64,000 nucleotides of DNA, from positions 186,001-250,000 of the forward strand of contig NZ_JANLNM010000005.1 of assembly GCF_024701975.1 (NCBI RefSeq). Direction: 5' to 3'. This document shows, in pieces, positions 1-17,989 of the stretch. Made by a program: the position numbers and the translations under genes. This stretch comes from Variovorax sp. ZS18.2.2. GTDB taxonomy: Bacteria; Pseudomonadota; Gammaproteobacteria; Burkholderiales; Burkholderiaceae_C. The stretch's first letter is position 1. Every line of letters starts with the position of its first letter. Under the pieces are notes generated by a model, which saw only the letters and a list, made by a program, of their open reading frames with translations, was not told the DNA's origin and did not search any database.

Positions 1-8
1 ACGTCCCG

Positions 9-614
9 TCAGCGCAGGGGCGCGGCCGGACGCAAACGCACGGCCCATGCCACCAGCAGCGCCGGGAACTGGACAATCCCGTCGTTGTAGTTCCGCACCG
101 CCAGGTTGAACTGGCTGCGCGCGATTTCCGCGGCGGCCGAGGGTTCGGGCCAGGCGATCGGCTCGGCCGCGTTCGGCGCGGCAACGGCGACAGTGCCGGG
201 CTGCGCCGGCACCGGCCTCGAAAGCGTCCCGTCGGCATCGAAGACCGTCACCGCATCCGGATGCTGGCGCTGCCAGGCGGAGATCAGCACCTGCAGCGCC
301 GTGCCCAGCGCGGCCATGCCGCCCGCGTCGAGCGGATGCAGCCGCGTCGCACCCAGCAAGGTGGCCAGCTGGGTGGTAGCCGCCTGCAGCGGCGCGATCG
401 ACGACAGAAGCTCCTGCGACGGTGGATTCGCTTGCGGCGCGGCGCTGATGCTGGCCTGGACGAAATCGAGCTGCCTGCCCAGCGCCGCGTCGAGCGTCGC
501 ATAGGCCTGCAGCACGGCCGCGCGCAAGCGCACCAGCCGGTTGTAGGCGCCGACAAACCAGAACAGCAGCACCGCAATGACGATCCAGCTGGCCAGCGAT
601 TCGGGCAACACGCT
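9..614 (-). CDS. LemA-like membrane protein
   Basis: The protein resembles the LemA family: an N-terminal membrane helix (about residues 8-22) is followed by YNRLVRLRAAV, and near the C-terminus comes the signature AVRNYNDGIVQFP with a hydrophobic end. LemA proteins are small membrane-anchored helical proteins of uncertain function. The frame opens at a TTG at 647, but the ATG at 614 (MSVLPESLASW) has a GAGG about 11 bases upstream and places the helix at the extreme N-terminus, so I chose it. The middle (residues 60-165) is Ala/Pro-rich and less LemA-like than usual. It lies behind the rpoC terminator, so it probably has its own promoter within or beyond that short gap. Family assignment moderate. 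Confidence 0.72.
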   Translation of the reverse strand, partial: SVLPESLASWIVIAVLLFWFVGAYNRLVRLRAAVLQAYATLDAALGRQLDFVQASISAAPQANPPSQELLSSIAPLQAATTQLATLLGATRLHPLDAGGMAALGTALQVLISAWQRQHPDAVTVFDADGTLSRPVPAQPGTVAVAAPNAAEPIAWPEPSAAAEIARSQFNLAVRNYNDGIVQFPALLVAWAVRLRPAAPLR

Positions 615-645
615 CATCGGAAACGACACCTCGTCATGGAAGCAC

Positions 646-684
646 AAAGAAAAACGCCCCCCAACCGGGGGCGGTCGGGGGGCG
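646..684 (-). terminator. Intrinsic terminator after rpoC
   Basis: On the minus strand CGCCCCCC (677-684) pairs with GGGGGGCG (655-662) around a 14-base loop and is followed by five T residues (650-654). This is a textbook rho-independent terminator 35-60 bases after the rpoC stop and should end the long ribosomal-protein/RNA-polymerase transcript. Confidence 0.85.
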
Positions 685-718
685 TGGGGTACCGGTCATG
701 GCCGGTGATGCTAGCCGC

Positions 719-4948
<4,230 letters not shown>

Positions 4949-4969
4949 AAGACTCTTTCCCTTTTCAAA

Positions 4970-9094
<4,125 letters not shown>

Positions 9095-9252
9095 GAGAGC
9101 TCCGGAGCTTGAGATCTTCAGCGACTTGTCAGCAATGCCGGGCGAACGGCACCACTGCTTGGCGGCTGGCCACTACCAGCCGTTGGCGGACAGCGATGCG
9201 TTGCACATCGCCCGAACCAAGGGGTCTTCTGCAGTCGGGGTCAGAAGACACT

Positions 9253-9281
9253 CAAAAATCGCCACCGTATGGCCATTTTTG
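9253..9281 (-). promoter_or_regulatory. AT-rich inverted repeat in the rplL-rpoB gap
   Basis: CAAAAAT-C-GCC (9253-9263) is mirrored by GGC-C-ATTTTTG (9271-9281), giving a ten-pair stem with one mismatch around a seven-base loop. In the minus-strand transcript it lies after the rplL-proximal hairpin and about 160 bases before the rpoB start. It could be a processing site or part of the attenuator; the role is inferred only from position. Confidence 0.5.
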
Positions 9282-9303
9282 GGTGCGCTCTGAAAGCGGC
9301 AAA

Positions 9304-9334
9304 GGCTGGAGGGCCTTTTCAGGCGCCTCCAGCC
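9304..9334 (-). terminator. Attenuator-like hairpin after rplL
   Basis: GGCTGGAGG (9304-9312) and CCTCCAGCC (9326-9334) form a perfect nine-pair stem that can extend by an inner GCC/GGC pairing. It sits 16 bases after the rplL stop. On the minus strand it is followed only by TTTG, so it is more likely a partial terminator (attenuator) than a full stop, matching the known down-shift in expression between rplL and rpoB. Confidence 0.65.
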
Positions 9335-9350
9335 CTCTAGGGGGACTGAA

Positions 9351-9722
<372 letters not shown>

Positions 9723-9768
9723 TTTTGTTTCCTAACAATTGGGTTGAATATTTCAAACGCAAGCCGGC

Positions 9769-10311
9769 TTATGCGGGCTGCGCCTCGGCTTCTGCCGGTG
9801 CGTCGGATGCGGGTGCTGCTGCGCCTTCCCCACGCTTCGCGGCCAGCGCCGCGAGAACGCGTGCCGTACGGGAAATCGGGGATTGCATCAAGCCCAGCAA
9901 CTGCGCCAACAGCACTTCCTTCGAAGGGATGCTTGCGAGCTGCTTCACGCCGTTCACATCCAGGGCCTTGCCGCCGAACGCACCACCGCGAATCACCAAC
10001 TTGTCGTTGGTCTTCGCGAAGTCGGCCACCACCTTGGCGGCGGCCACTGCGTCTTCGGAAAAGCCGTAGATCAGCGGACCGGTCATCTGGTCGCCAATGA
10101 CTTCGAATGCGCTACCAGCGACAGCACGGCGTGCCAGCGTGTTCTTCAACACGCTGAGAGTCACACCCTTGCTGCGAGCTTCGCTGCGCAGTTTGGTCAT
10201 ATCGGCAACCGTGATGCCACGGTATTCCGCCAGCACGAGCGTTTGAGCTTTTGCGGCGAGGCTGGTCACATCGGTGATGACCGCTTCTTTCTCACTGCGA
10301 TTCAGACTCAA
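9769..10311 (-). CDS. rplJ: 50S ribosomal protein L10
   Basis: L10 anchors the L7/L12 stalk to the ribosome and, with L7/L12, represses its own mRNA. The 180-residue protein is longer than the E. coli one (165) because of an Ala/Glu/Pro-rich tail after about residue 160. The start is a TTG at 10311 (reads as MSLNRSEKEAV), supported by AAGGAG six bases upstream; no ATG fits the family N-terminus. An L10 leader lies immediately upstream. Confidence 0.98.
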   Translation of the reverse strand: MSLNRSEKEAVITDVTSLAAKAQTLVLAEYRGITVADMTKLRSEARSKGVTLSVLKNTLARRAVAGSAFEVIGDQMTGPLIYGFSEDAVAAAKVVADFAKTNDKLVIRGGAFGGKALDVNGVKQLASIPSKEVLLAQLLGLMQSPISRTARVLAALAAKRGEGAAAPASDAPAEAEAQPA

Positions 10312-10379
10312 GGTCTACTCCTTTTAATGCGACCTTCGGCCGGGGCCTCGGATCGCGCTTCATGCAGCGACCAACTGTT

Positions 10380-10500
10380 TCGGAACAAAAACAAATTCCT
10401 TGCAGTGGGGTCGCCATCTGCGCTGATTGCCGGACAAAAGGTCCGGTGATTAAGTGCAGACAACCCTGCACACCAGCGGTCTTGGATGGCTCACGGCAAC
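10380..10500 (-). ncRNA. Ribosomal protein L10 leader (autoregulatory mRNA element)
   Basis: The 247-base rplA-rplJ gap contains, in the rplJ transcript, the hallmark stretch CGCTGGTGTGCAGGG followed by CTGCACTTAATC (plus-strand about 10446-10480). This closely resembles the conserved core of the L10 leader bound by the L10-(L7/L12) complex. TGCAG and CTGCA arms can pair, and a CCGGAC/GTCCGG hairpin (about 10431-10446) follows. Outer boundaries are approximate. Confidence 0.75.
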
Positions 10501-10558
10501 CGAAGCTGCCGCGACCCACCACATTCGCCCAGCTCTTTTCAGAGCCGGGCCAATCTCT

Positions 10559-11257
10559 TTAGCTCGCCGAGATGGTTTGCGTGTCCACGCGGACACCCAG
10601 ACCCATGGTCGACGACACAGCCACCTTGCGCAGGAACACGCCCTTGCTGGTGGCCGGCTTGGCCTTGACCAGCGCGTCAATCAGCGCAACGAGGTTGCCT
10701 TGCAGCTTGTCGGTGTCGAACGAACGACGGCCGATCGTGCCGTGGATGATGCCGGCCTTGTCGACGCGGAACTGGACCTGGCCAGCCTTCGCGTTCTTGA
10801 CAGCGGTAGCAACGTCCGGGGTCACGGTGCCAACCTTGGGGTTGGGCATCAGACCGCGCGGGCCGAGGATCTGGCCGAGCGTACCGACGACGCGCATGGC
10901 ATCGGGGGCAGCGATCACGACGTCGAAAGGCATGTCGCCAGCCTTGACCATCGCGGCGAGATCGTCCATGCCGACGATGTCGGCGCCGGCGGCCTTGGCT
11001 TCTTCAGCCTTGGCGCCCTGGGCGAACACGGCCACGCGCTTGGTCTTGCCGGTGCCGTTGGGCAGCACGACGGCGCCACGCACGACCTGGTCCGACTTCT
11101 TCGCGTCGATGCCCAACTGCACGGCCACGTCGATCGATTCGTCGAACTTGGCGGTCGCGGCTTCCTTGACGATGCCGATCGCGTCAGCCAGCGGGTACAG
11201 CTTGTTGCTGTCGACCTTGCCTTCGAGCGCTTTTTGCTTCTTGGTGATCTTGGACAT
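10559..11257 (-). CDS. rplA: 50S ribosomal protein L1
   Basis: L1 binds 23S rRNA at the E-site side and in other bacteria represses the L11 operon. The 232-residue length is typical, with conserved segments LPNGTGKTKRVAVFAQG and GPRGLMPNPKVGTVT. The ATG at 11257 directly abuts the TAA of rplK (TAAATG), so the two are translationally coupled. The L10 leader follows the stop. Confidence 0.99.
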   Translation of the reverse strand: MSKITKKQKALEGKVDSNKLYPLADAIGIVKEAATAKFDESIDVAVQLGIDAKKSDQVVRGAVVLPNGTGKTKRVAVFAQGAKAEEAKAAGADIVGMDDLAAMVKAGDMPFDVVIAAPDAMRVVGTLGQILGPRGLMPNPKVGTVTPDVATAVKNAKAGQVQFRVDKAGIIHGTIGRRSFDTDKLQGNLVALIDALVKAKPATSKGVFLRKVAVSSTMGLGVRVDTQTISAS

Positions 11258-11689
11258 TTACACGCCCTCCACATTCACGCCCATCGAGCGGGCAGTACCG
11301 GCGATGGTGCGAACCGCGGCGTCCATGTCGGCGGCCGTCAGGTCCTTCATCTTGGTCTTGGCGATTTCTTCGAGCTGAGCGCGCGTGATCTTGCCAACCT
11401 TGTCGAGGTGCGGACGTGCCGAACCCTTGTCGAGCTTGATCGCCTTCTTGATCAGCACGCCGGCGGGCGGCGACTTGATGATGAAGGTGAAGCTCTTGTC
11501 GGCGAACGCGGTGATGACCACCGGCAGCGCCAGACCCGGCTCGTAGCTCTGCGTCTGCGCATTGAACGCCTTGCAGAACTCCATGATGTTCAGACCACGC
11601 TGGCCCAGTGCGGGACCGATGGGTGGTGACGGGTTGGCCTTACCAGCTGGCACTTGCAGCTTGACAAAGCCGACGATTTTTTTCGCCAT
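11258..11689 (-). CDS. rplK: 50S ribosomal protein L11
   Basis: L11 forms the GTPase-associated centre of the large subunit; 143 residues. The conserved Pro-rich N-terminal domain is clear (QVPAGKANPSPPIGPALGQRG), as is the C-terminal rRNA-binding domain ending MGVNVEGV. AAGGAG precedes the ATG. A 135-base gap separates it from nusG; I could not pick a convincing promoter there. Confidence 0.99.
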   Translation of the reverse strand: MAKKIVGFVKLQVPAGKANPSPPIGPALGQRGLNIMEFCKAFNAQTQSYEPGLALPVVITAFADKSFTFIIKSPPAGVLIKKAIKLDKGSARPHLDKVGKITRAQLEEIAKTKMKDLTAADMDAAVRTIAGTARSMGVNVEGV

Positions 11690-11824
11690 GTTTTGCTCCT
11701 TGCGGGTGATATCGCCTTGGCTTTCGCCGCAGCTCCCCGGGGTTAAACGACTCTTCTGCTCAAGGCCGCGCGCCGAGTCGGATAGCGCGCAGCCGGAAAT
11801 GGTTCAGGCCTTGCGGCCCGGGGC

Positions 11825-12427
11825 TCAGGTCTTCTCGACCTGGCTGAATTCGAGTTCGACGGGCGTCGAGCGGCCGAAAATCATGACCGACACGCTGACC
11901 TTGCTCTTCTCGTAGTTGACGTCTTCCACCGTGCCATTGAAGTCGGTGAACGGGCCTTCCTTGACACGCACGAATTCGCCCACGGTGAACTCGACCTTGT
12001 GACGCGGCTTCTCGGTGCCCTGCTGCATCTGGCTGACGATGTCCTCGACCTCTTTCTGCGAGATCGGGGCCGGACGGTTCTTGGCGCCGCCCACGAAACC
12101 GGTCACCTTGTTGGTGTGCTTCACCAGGTGCCAGCTCTCGTCGTCCATGATCATCTCGACCAGCACGTAGCCCGGGAAGAAGCGGCGCTCGGTGGTGCGC
12201 TTCTGGCCGTTCTTGATCTCGACCACTTCTTCGGTCGGAACCAGGATGCGGCCGAACTTGCTCTGCATGCCGGCGCGGTTGATGCGCTCGAGGATATTGC
12301 GCTCGACGGCCTTCTCCATGCCCGAATAGGCATGCACCACGTACCAACGCAGATCGGGGTTGGCGGCGGGGGGCAGAATCGAAGGGTTCTCTTCTTCGGG
12401 CGTGGTTTCAACTACGTCGTCGGTCAT
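11825..12427 (-). CDS. nusG: Transcription termination/antitermination factor NusG
   Basis: NusG binds RNA polymerase, suppresses pausing and links it to Rho and the ribosome. The 200-residue protein has the NGN domain (RWYVVHAYSGMEKAVERNI; FPGYVLVEM) and a C-terminal KOW domain (VRVKEGPFTDFNGTVEDV). An acidic N-terminal extension of about 25 residues precedes the NGN domain. It starts three bases after the secE stop, so secE-nusG is one unit. Confidence 0.99.
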   Translation of the reverse strand: MTDDVVETTPEEENPSILPPAANPDLRWYVVHAYSGMEKAVERNILERINRAGMQSKFGRILVPTEEVVEIKNGQKRTTERRFFPGYVLVEMIMDDESWHLVKHTNKVTGFVGGAKNRPAPISQKEVEDIVSQMQQGTEKPRHKVEFTVGEFVRVKEGPFTDFNGTVEDVNYEKSKVSVSVMIFGRSTPVELEFSQVEKT

Positions 12428-12430
12428 TGC

Positions 12431-12814
12431 TTACTTTCTCCAGCCCAGAATGAGGTCGAAAAACACCCATTCGAGCGTCTTGTCGGTGAGCCAGAGGAAG
12501 ACGGACATGATCGCCACGAAGGCGAACACATAAGCCGTCATCTGCATCGCTTCCTTGCGGGTCGGCCAGACGACCTTCTTGACCTCGCGCCACGAGTCGC
12601 GGCCAAAGGCCCACAACTGACGACCATTCTCCGAACTGCCGAAGGCACCCACGGCCGCGGCCAGGCCGACCAGCAGCGCAGCCCATTGCACCAGCGAGCC
12701 TTGGCGCGACAGCAGGTAGAACGCCACGATGGCGCCCACTGCCAGCACCACGGCCGCGGCCAATTTGGCCTTGTCGGCGCCCGTGCTCACGGTTTCGATT
12801 TGAGAAGTGGCCAT
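12431..12814 (-). CDS. secE: Preprotein translocase subunit SecE
   Basis: Essential small subunit of the SecYEG channel. At 127 residues it is the long, three-helix proteobacterial form: two N-terminal membrane helices (about 18-35 and 43-60), then the conserved amphipathic segment SWREVKKVVWPTRKEAMQ and the last helix (about 93-112). It lies between tRNA-Trp and nusG, the usual place in proteobacteria. Confidence 0.98.
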   Translation of the reverse strand: MATSQIETVSTGADKAKLAAAVVLAVGAIVAFYLLSRQGSLVQWAALLVGLAAAVGAFGSSENGRQLWAFGRDSWREVKKVVWPTRKEAMQMTAYVFAFVAIMSVFLWLTDKTLEWVFFDLILGWRK

Positions 12815-12873
12815 GTTCGGCTGATTTCCTGTGGTCTTTCGACCTTCAATTCAATGCGCCTCTTGAGACGCCG

Positions 12874-12898
12874 AAGCCCATCGGGTCACGATGGGCTT
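12874..12898. terminator. Terminator-like hairpin between tRNA-Trp and secE
   Basis: AAGCCCATCG (12874-12883) and CGATGGGCTT (12889-12898) form a perfect ten-pair stem with a five-base loop. The six-T run follows it on the plus strand, the wrong direction for the surrounding minus-strand genes; on the minus strand only TTCGG follows. It may act as an RNA-processing or partial terminator signal for the tRNA-tuf transcript. Confidence 0.5.
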
Positions 12899-12919
12899 TT
12901 TTCGGAGGTGCCACCTAGG

Positions 12920-12995
12920 TGGCAGGGGCAGTAGGAATCGAACCTACAACCTTCGGTTTTGGAGACCGACGCTCTGCCAATTGAGCTATACCCCT
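12920..12995 (-). tRNA. tRNA-Trp (CCA)
   Basis: A 76-base cloverleaf on the minus strand starts AGGGGTATAGCTC and ends with an encoded CCA. The anticodon loop reads CTCCAAA (anticodon CCA at 12960-12962) and the T-arm is GTAGGTTCGATTCCTAC. It starts only 21 bases after the tuf stop, so it is processed from the tuf transcript. Confidence 0.97.
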
Positions 12996-13016
12996 CCGGT
13001 ACTCTTTTCGCTCGAC

Positions 13017-14210
<1,194 letters not shown>

Positions 14211-14283
14211 TTTTCGACTCCGAAAAAAACGATTTCAACGTATGCAGATGGGTTGCAAACCTGCCGTTGCAACCCCCAGAAAC

Positions 14284-14358
14284 TGGTGCCCTTTGCGGGA
14301 ATCGGACCCGCGACCTCCCCCTTACCAAGGGGGTGCTCTACCACTGAGCCAAAAGGGC
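14284..14358 (-). tRNA. tRNA-Thr (GGT)
   Basis: A 75-base cloverleaf on the minus strand begins GCCCTTTTGGCTCAGTGG and ends with an encoded CCA. The anticodon loop holds GGT, and the T-arm reads GCGGGTCCGATTCCCGC. It precedes tuf by about 73 bases, as thrT precedes tufB in enteric bacteria. Confidence 0.97.
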
Positions 14359-14399
14359 TTTTTGTCTAACCAATCGCTTCCGGCGTCGAACCGGGTCTC

Positions 14400-14473
14400 T
14401 GGAGCGGGAGACGGGAATCGAACCCGCGTCATCAGCTTGGAAGGCTGGGGTTCTACCATTGAACTACTCCCGC
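14400..14473 (-). tRNA. tRNA-Gly (TCC)
   Basis: A 74-base cloverleaf on the minus strand begins GCGGGAGTAGTTCAATGG. The anticodon loop CTTCCAA gives anticodon TCC. The T-arm is GCGGGTTCGATTCCCGT and CCA is encoded. It is the middle tRNA of the Tyr-Gly-Thr cluster. Confidence 0.97.
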
Positions 14474-14538
14474 ATCGGGAGCACTTCAAGGCACCCAAAG
14501 CGCTAGATCCAATCGCTCTTAGAAACCAAATTCATCGC

Positions 14539-14624
14539 TGGTGGAGAGGGCTGGATTCGAACCAGCGTACTCGTAAGAGGGCAGATTTACAGTCTGCTGC
14601 CATTAACCACTCGGCCACCTCTCC
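14539..14624 (-). tRNA. tRNA-Tyr (GTA)
   Basis: An 86-base tRNA with a long variable arm on the minus strand, beginning GGAGAGGTGGCCGAGTGG and ending with an encoded CCA. The anticodon loop CTGTAAA gives GTA. It is the first gene of the tRNA-tuf-secE-nusG series. Confidence 0.97.
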
Positions 14625-14636
14625 GGCGAACCTCGA

Positions 14637-14642
14637 AATATA
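14637..14642 (-). promoter_or_regulatory. Putative -10 element of the tRNA-tuf operon
   Basis: On the minus strand TATATT lies 12 bases before the tRNA-Tyr 5' end, placing a start site a few bases upstream of the mature tRNA. A weak -35 (TTCTGT with an 18-base spacer) is possible. The position and the absence of other good -10 matches in the ung-tRNA gap support the call. Confidence 0.55.
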
Positions 14643-14731
14643 GCACGGTTTTGTGACTACACAGAACCCCCAGCACCAAGAAGAAGCGGAAGAACTGCAC
14701 GAGGCGGGAACCGCCGGGATTATCCGCGAAT

Positions 14732-15439
14732 TCAGCCGCCTCCCTGGTGCGCCTCCCGCCAGGCGCGCGCTTCACTGAAATGTCCGCATCCGATGAACGG
14801 CACGGGCGGGCGCAGAGCCGAAAGCGGCGACGGATGATTCGACATCAGCACCTTGTGGCGCTTAACGTCGATCAACGCGCGCTTGCTCTGCGCGTGCGAG
14901 CCCCAGAGCATAAAAACAACAGGTTTCGCGCCGTCCGATACATGTCGAATGACCGCATCGGTCAACACCTCCCAACCCCGGCCCGAATGACTCGCTGGCT
15001 GGGCTTCCTCGACAGTGAGACAGGTGTTGAGCAGCAGCACGCCATGGGTCGCCCACTTCACCAGGCTGCCACCCGGATTCGGGAACTGCGGCGGCGGCGT
15101 GCCCAGGTCGCGCTGAAGCTCCTTGAAGATGTTGCGCAGCGACGGCGGCAGCGCCACGCCGGGCGCCACCGAGAACGCGAGCCCTTCGGCCTGGCTACGC
15201 CCGTGGTACGGGTCCTGGCCCAGAATCACGACGCGCACGTCCTCGGCCGGCGTCAGCTCCAGCGCACGCAACGGCTGGGGCGGAAAGATCACGGCACCTG
15301 CATCGAGACGCTCCCCCAGGAAAGCCTGCAGCTTCGCCCCCACGACACCAGCGAAGAATTCATCGACCAACGGCTGCCAACCCGACGCCACCGCCCAGTC
15401 GGCAGGATCGCTGCTCGACAGCTGATCCTGCGCGCTCAT
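14732..15439 (-). CDS. ung: Uracil-DNA glycosylase
   Basis: Family-1 uracil-DNA glycosylase, which removes uracil from DNA at the start of base-excision repair. The 235-residue protein has the water-activating motif GQDPYHG (D76, H79), the LLLNTCLTVE segment and the C-terminal SNHPSPLSA leucine loop. Its ATG overlaps the TGA of trpC (ATGA), so it is translated as the last gene of the trp unit, a repair gene attached to biosynthesis genes. Confidence 0.98.
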   Translation of the reverse strand: MSAQDQLSSSDPADWAVASGWQPLVDEFFAGVVGAKLQAFLGERLDAGAVIFPPQPLRALELTPAEDVRVVILGQDPYHGRSQAEGLAFSVAPGVALPPSLRNIFKELQRDLGTPPPQFPNPGGSLVKWATHGVLLLNTCLTVEEAQPASHSGRGWEVLTDAVIRHVSDGAKPVVFMLWGSHAQSKRALIDVKRHKVLMSNHPSPLSALRPPVPFIGCGHFSEARAWREAHQGGG

Positions 15440-16236
15440 TGGAACAACGCAGCGAGGGCCTCGCCGGGTTCCTTGGCGCGCATGAACGCTTCACCAACCA
15501 GGAAGGCGTTGACGCCCGCCGCGCGCAGCGTGGCGACGTCTTCGCGCGTGGCGATGCCCGATTCGGTCACCGGCAGACGATCGGCCGGCAGCTTCGGCAA
15601 CAGGTCGATCGTGGCCTGGATCGACACCTCGAAGTTGCGCAGATTGCGGTTGTTGACCCCGATCAGCGGCGTCTTGAGCTTCAGCGCGCGATCGAGTTCG
15701 GCCGCATCGTGCACTTCCACCAGCACCGCCATGCCGAGCCCGCGCGCGATGGCTTCGTAGTCCTTCATCTGCGCATCGTCTAGGCAGGCCGCGATCAGCA
15801 GGATCGCATCCGCGCCCATCGCGCGCGACTCGTACACCTGGTACGCATCGACGATGAAGTCCTTGCGCAACACCGGCAGGTCGCACGAGGCGCGGGCCTG
15901 CTTGAGATAGTCCACGCTGCCCTGGAAGAACTGCTTGTCCGTCAGCACCGAAAGACACGCCGCGCTGATCACGCCGTCACCTTCGGCGTAGCTCTGGGCG
16001 ATGTCCGCCGGAATGAAGTCTTCGCGCAGCACGCCCTTGCTCGGGCTCGCCTTCTTGACTTCGGCGATCACCGCGGCTTGGCCAGCGGCGATCTTGGCGC
16101 GCAGGGCGGCTTCGAAATCGCGCGTGAGCACGCGGCTCTCGGCATCGAATCGGATGGTTTCGAGCGGCGTGCGCTTCAGCGCCGCCGCCACTTCCTGGCG
16201 CTTGACGGCAACGATCTTGTCGAGGATGTCGGACAT
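15436..16236 (-). CDS. trpC: Indole-3-glycerol-phosphate synthase
   Basis: Converts carboxyphenylamino-deoxyribulose phosphate to indole-3-glycerol phosphate in tryptophan synthesis. The 266-residue TIM barrel carries the family motifs EVKKASPSKG, LRKDFI, GVNNRNL and ESGI. It is a stand-alone enzyme, not fused to TrpF. It follows trpD by 33 bases and overlaps ung by four. Confidence 0.98.
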   Translation of the reverse strand: MSDILDKIVAVKRQEVAAALKRTPLETIRFDAESRVLTRDFEAALRAKIAAGQAAVIAEVKKASPSKGVLREDFIPADIAQSYAEGDGVISAACLSVLTDKQFFQGSVDYLKQARASCDLPVLRKDFIVDAYQVYESRAMGADAILLIAACLDDAQMKDYEAIARGLGMAVLVEVHDAAELDRALKLKTPLIGVNNRNLRNFEVSIQATIDLLPKLPADRLPVTESGIATREDVATLRAAGVNAFLVGEAFMRAKEPGEALAALFQ

Positions 16237-16269
16237 GGCTTGTGATGCTTTCGGTTTTCTCTGCAGGGC

Positions 16270-17292
16270 TCAGACGGTCGCGGAGGCCTTGATCAGCTCG
16301 GCGAGCTTGGCCTTCGCCGCGCCCGAGGCGATAGCTTCGCGCGAGCGTACGACGCCGGCGGCCACCGAGTCGACGACGTTGGCCGCATACAGCGCCGCGC
16401 CGGCATTCAGCAGCACGATGTCGAGCGCCGGGCCGGCCTGATTGTCGAGCACCCCCAGCAGCATCGCCTTCGACTGTTCGGGCGTTTCCACACGCAGCGC
16501 GCGGTTGCTCGACATCGCGAAGCCGAAGTCCTCGGGGTGCAATTCGTACTCGCGGATCTCGCCGTTCTTGAGCTCGCCCACCAGCGTGGCGGCCCCCAGC
16601 GAAATTTCGTCCATGCCGTCGCGCCCATAGACCACCAATGCGTGCTCGGTGCCCAGGCGTTGCAGCGCGCGCACCTGGATGCCCACGAGGTCGGCGTGGA
16701 ACACGCCCATCAGGATGTTCGGCGCACCCGCGGGGTTGGTCAGCGGCCCGAGGATGTTGAAGATCGTCTTGATACCGAGTTCCTTGCGCACCGGGGCGAC
16801 GTTCTTCATCGCCGGATGGTGGTTGGGCGCGAACATGAAGCCGATGCCGCACTGCTCGATGGAGCGCGCGATCTGCTCGGGCTTCAGGTTGATGTTGATG
16901 CCCAGCGATTCCAGCACGTCGGCACTGCCCGACTTGCTCGACACGCTGCGCCCGCCGTGCTTGCTGACCTTCGCGCCGCCCGCGGCCGCGACGAACATCG
17001 AACAGGTCGATATGTTGAAGGTGTGCGAGCCGTCACCGCCGGTGCCCACGATGTCCACGAGGTTCGTGGTGTCGGCAACGGGCACCTTGGTCGACACTTC
17101 GCGCATCACCTGCGCGGCGGCGGTGATCTCGCCGATGGTTTCCTTTTTCACGCGCAGGCCGGTGATCAGCGCGGCCATCATCACGGGCGAGCATTCGCCG
17201 CTCATGATGAGCCGCACGATGTGCAGCATCTCGTCGTGGAAGACCTCGCGGTGCTCGATGGTGCGCTGCAGCGCTTCCTGGGGGGTGATCAT
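16270..17292 (-). CDS. trpD: Anthranilate phosphoribosyltransferase
   Basis: Transfers phosphoribose from PRPP to anthranilate. The 340-residue protein has the PRPP/anthranilate-binding motif GTGGDGSHTFNIST and KHGGRSVSSKSGSADVLE, with a typical helical N-terminal domain. It is separated from trpG by a threonine aldolase and a LysE-type exporter, which is unusual because trpG and trpD are normally adjacent in this group. It starts 21 bases after the lysE-like stop. Confidence 0.98.
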   Translation of the reverse strand: MITPQEALQRTIEHREVFHDEMLHIVRLIMSGECSPVMMAALITGLRVKKETIGEITAAAQVMREVSTKVPVADTTNLVDIVGTGGDGSHTFNISTCSMFVAAAGGAKVSKHGGRSVSSKSGSADVLESLGININLKPEQIARSIEQCGIGFMFAPNHHPAMKNVAPVRKELGIKTIFNILGPLTNPAGAPNILMGVFHADLVGIQVRALQRLGTEHALVVYGRDGMDEISLGAATLVGELKNGEIREYELHPEDFGFAMSSNRALRVETPEQSKAMLLGVLDNQAGPALDIVLLNAGAALYAANVVDSVAAGVVRSREAIASGAAKAKLAELIKASATV

Positions 17293-17313
17293 GGTGAGTC
17301 TCCTCGGTAGATG

Positions 17314-17973
17314 TCAGTGGCCGACGCGAACGGCCGGTGCGTCGGTGAACGCGAGCTTGAGGCCGAAGCCGATGAAGAGGACGCCTGCCGCGCGGTCGAG
17401 CCAGTGCATGCCCTTCTGCACGGCGCCGCGGCGCGCCATCCAGCCGGCCGCCACGGCCCATCCCACGTTGAGGGGGATGGCGTTGAGATTGAACAGCACG
17501 CCCAGCAGCACGAAGTACAGCGCCTTGTCGTCGGCACCGGGCGCGATGAACTGCGGCACGAAGGCCAGGAAGAACAACGCCACCTTGGGGTTGAGCACGT
17601 TCGTCCAGAAACCGCCGAGGAAGATCGCCTTGAGGCTGCGTTGTTCGCCCGCTGCGGCCGCCTTGCCGAGATCGGCGGGCGGCGCCGGGCGCGACAGCAC
17701 CATGCGCACGCCGAGGTACAGCAGGTAGGCCGCGCCGATGTACTTGAGCACCGTGAAAGCCGCCGCCGATGTCGCCATCAGCGTGCCGACGCCAACCGCC
17801 GCGGCAAAGATGTGGACGAAGCAGCCGGCGGTGATGCCGAGCCCCGCGACGATGCCTGCGCGCACCCCGGAGCGCAGCGAGTTCGTCACGACGTAGAGCA
17901 CGTCGGGCCCCGGCGTGAGGTTCAGCAGCCAGCCGGCGGCGATGAAGGCGAGCAGATGGGGAAGATCAGGCAT
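17314..17973 (-). CDS. LysE/RhtB family amino-acid exporter
   Basis: Inner-membrane exporter of the LysE/RhtB family, whose members expel lysine, homoserine or threonine. It shows about six hydrophobic helices and the N-terminal family motif LNLTPGPDVLYV. The frame is open back to 18051, but the ATG at 17973 (MPDLPHLLAF) has GAGGA five bases upstream and gives the normal family length (219 residues). It lies 16 bases after the threonine aldolase gene, so the pair may manage threonine/glycine pools; the exact substrate cannot be read from sequence. Confidence 0.9.
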   Translation of the reverse strand: MPDLPHLLAFIAAGWLLNLTPGPDVLYVVTNSLRSGVRAGIVAGLGITAGCFVHIFAAAVGVGTLMATSAAAFTVLKYIGAAYLLYLGVRMVLSRPAPPADLGKAAAAGEQRSLKAIFLGGFWTNVLNPKVALFFLAFVPQFIAPGADDKALYFVLLGVLFNLNAIPLNVGWAVAAGWMARRGAVQKGMHWLDRAAGVLFIGFGLKLAFTDAPAVRVGH

Positions 17974-17989
17974 CGCGTCCTCGCGGGTC

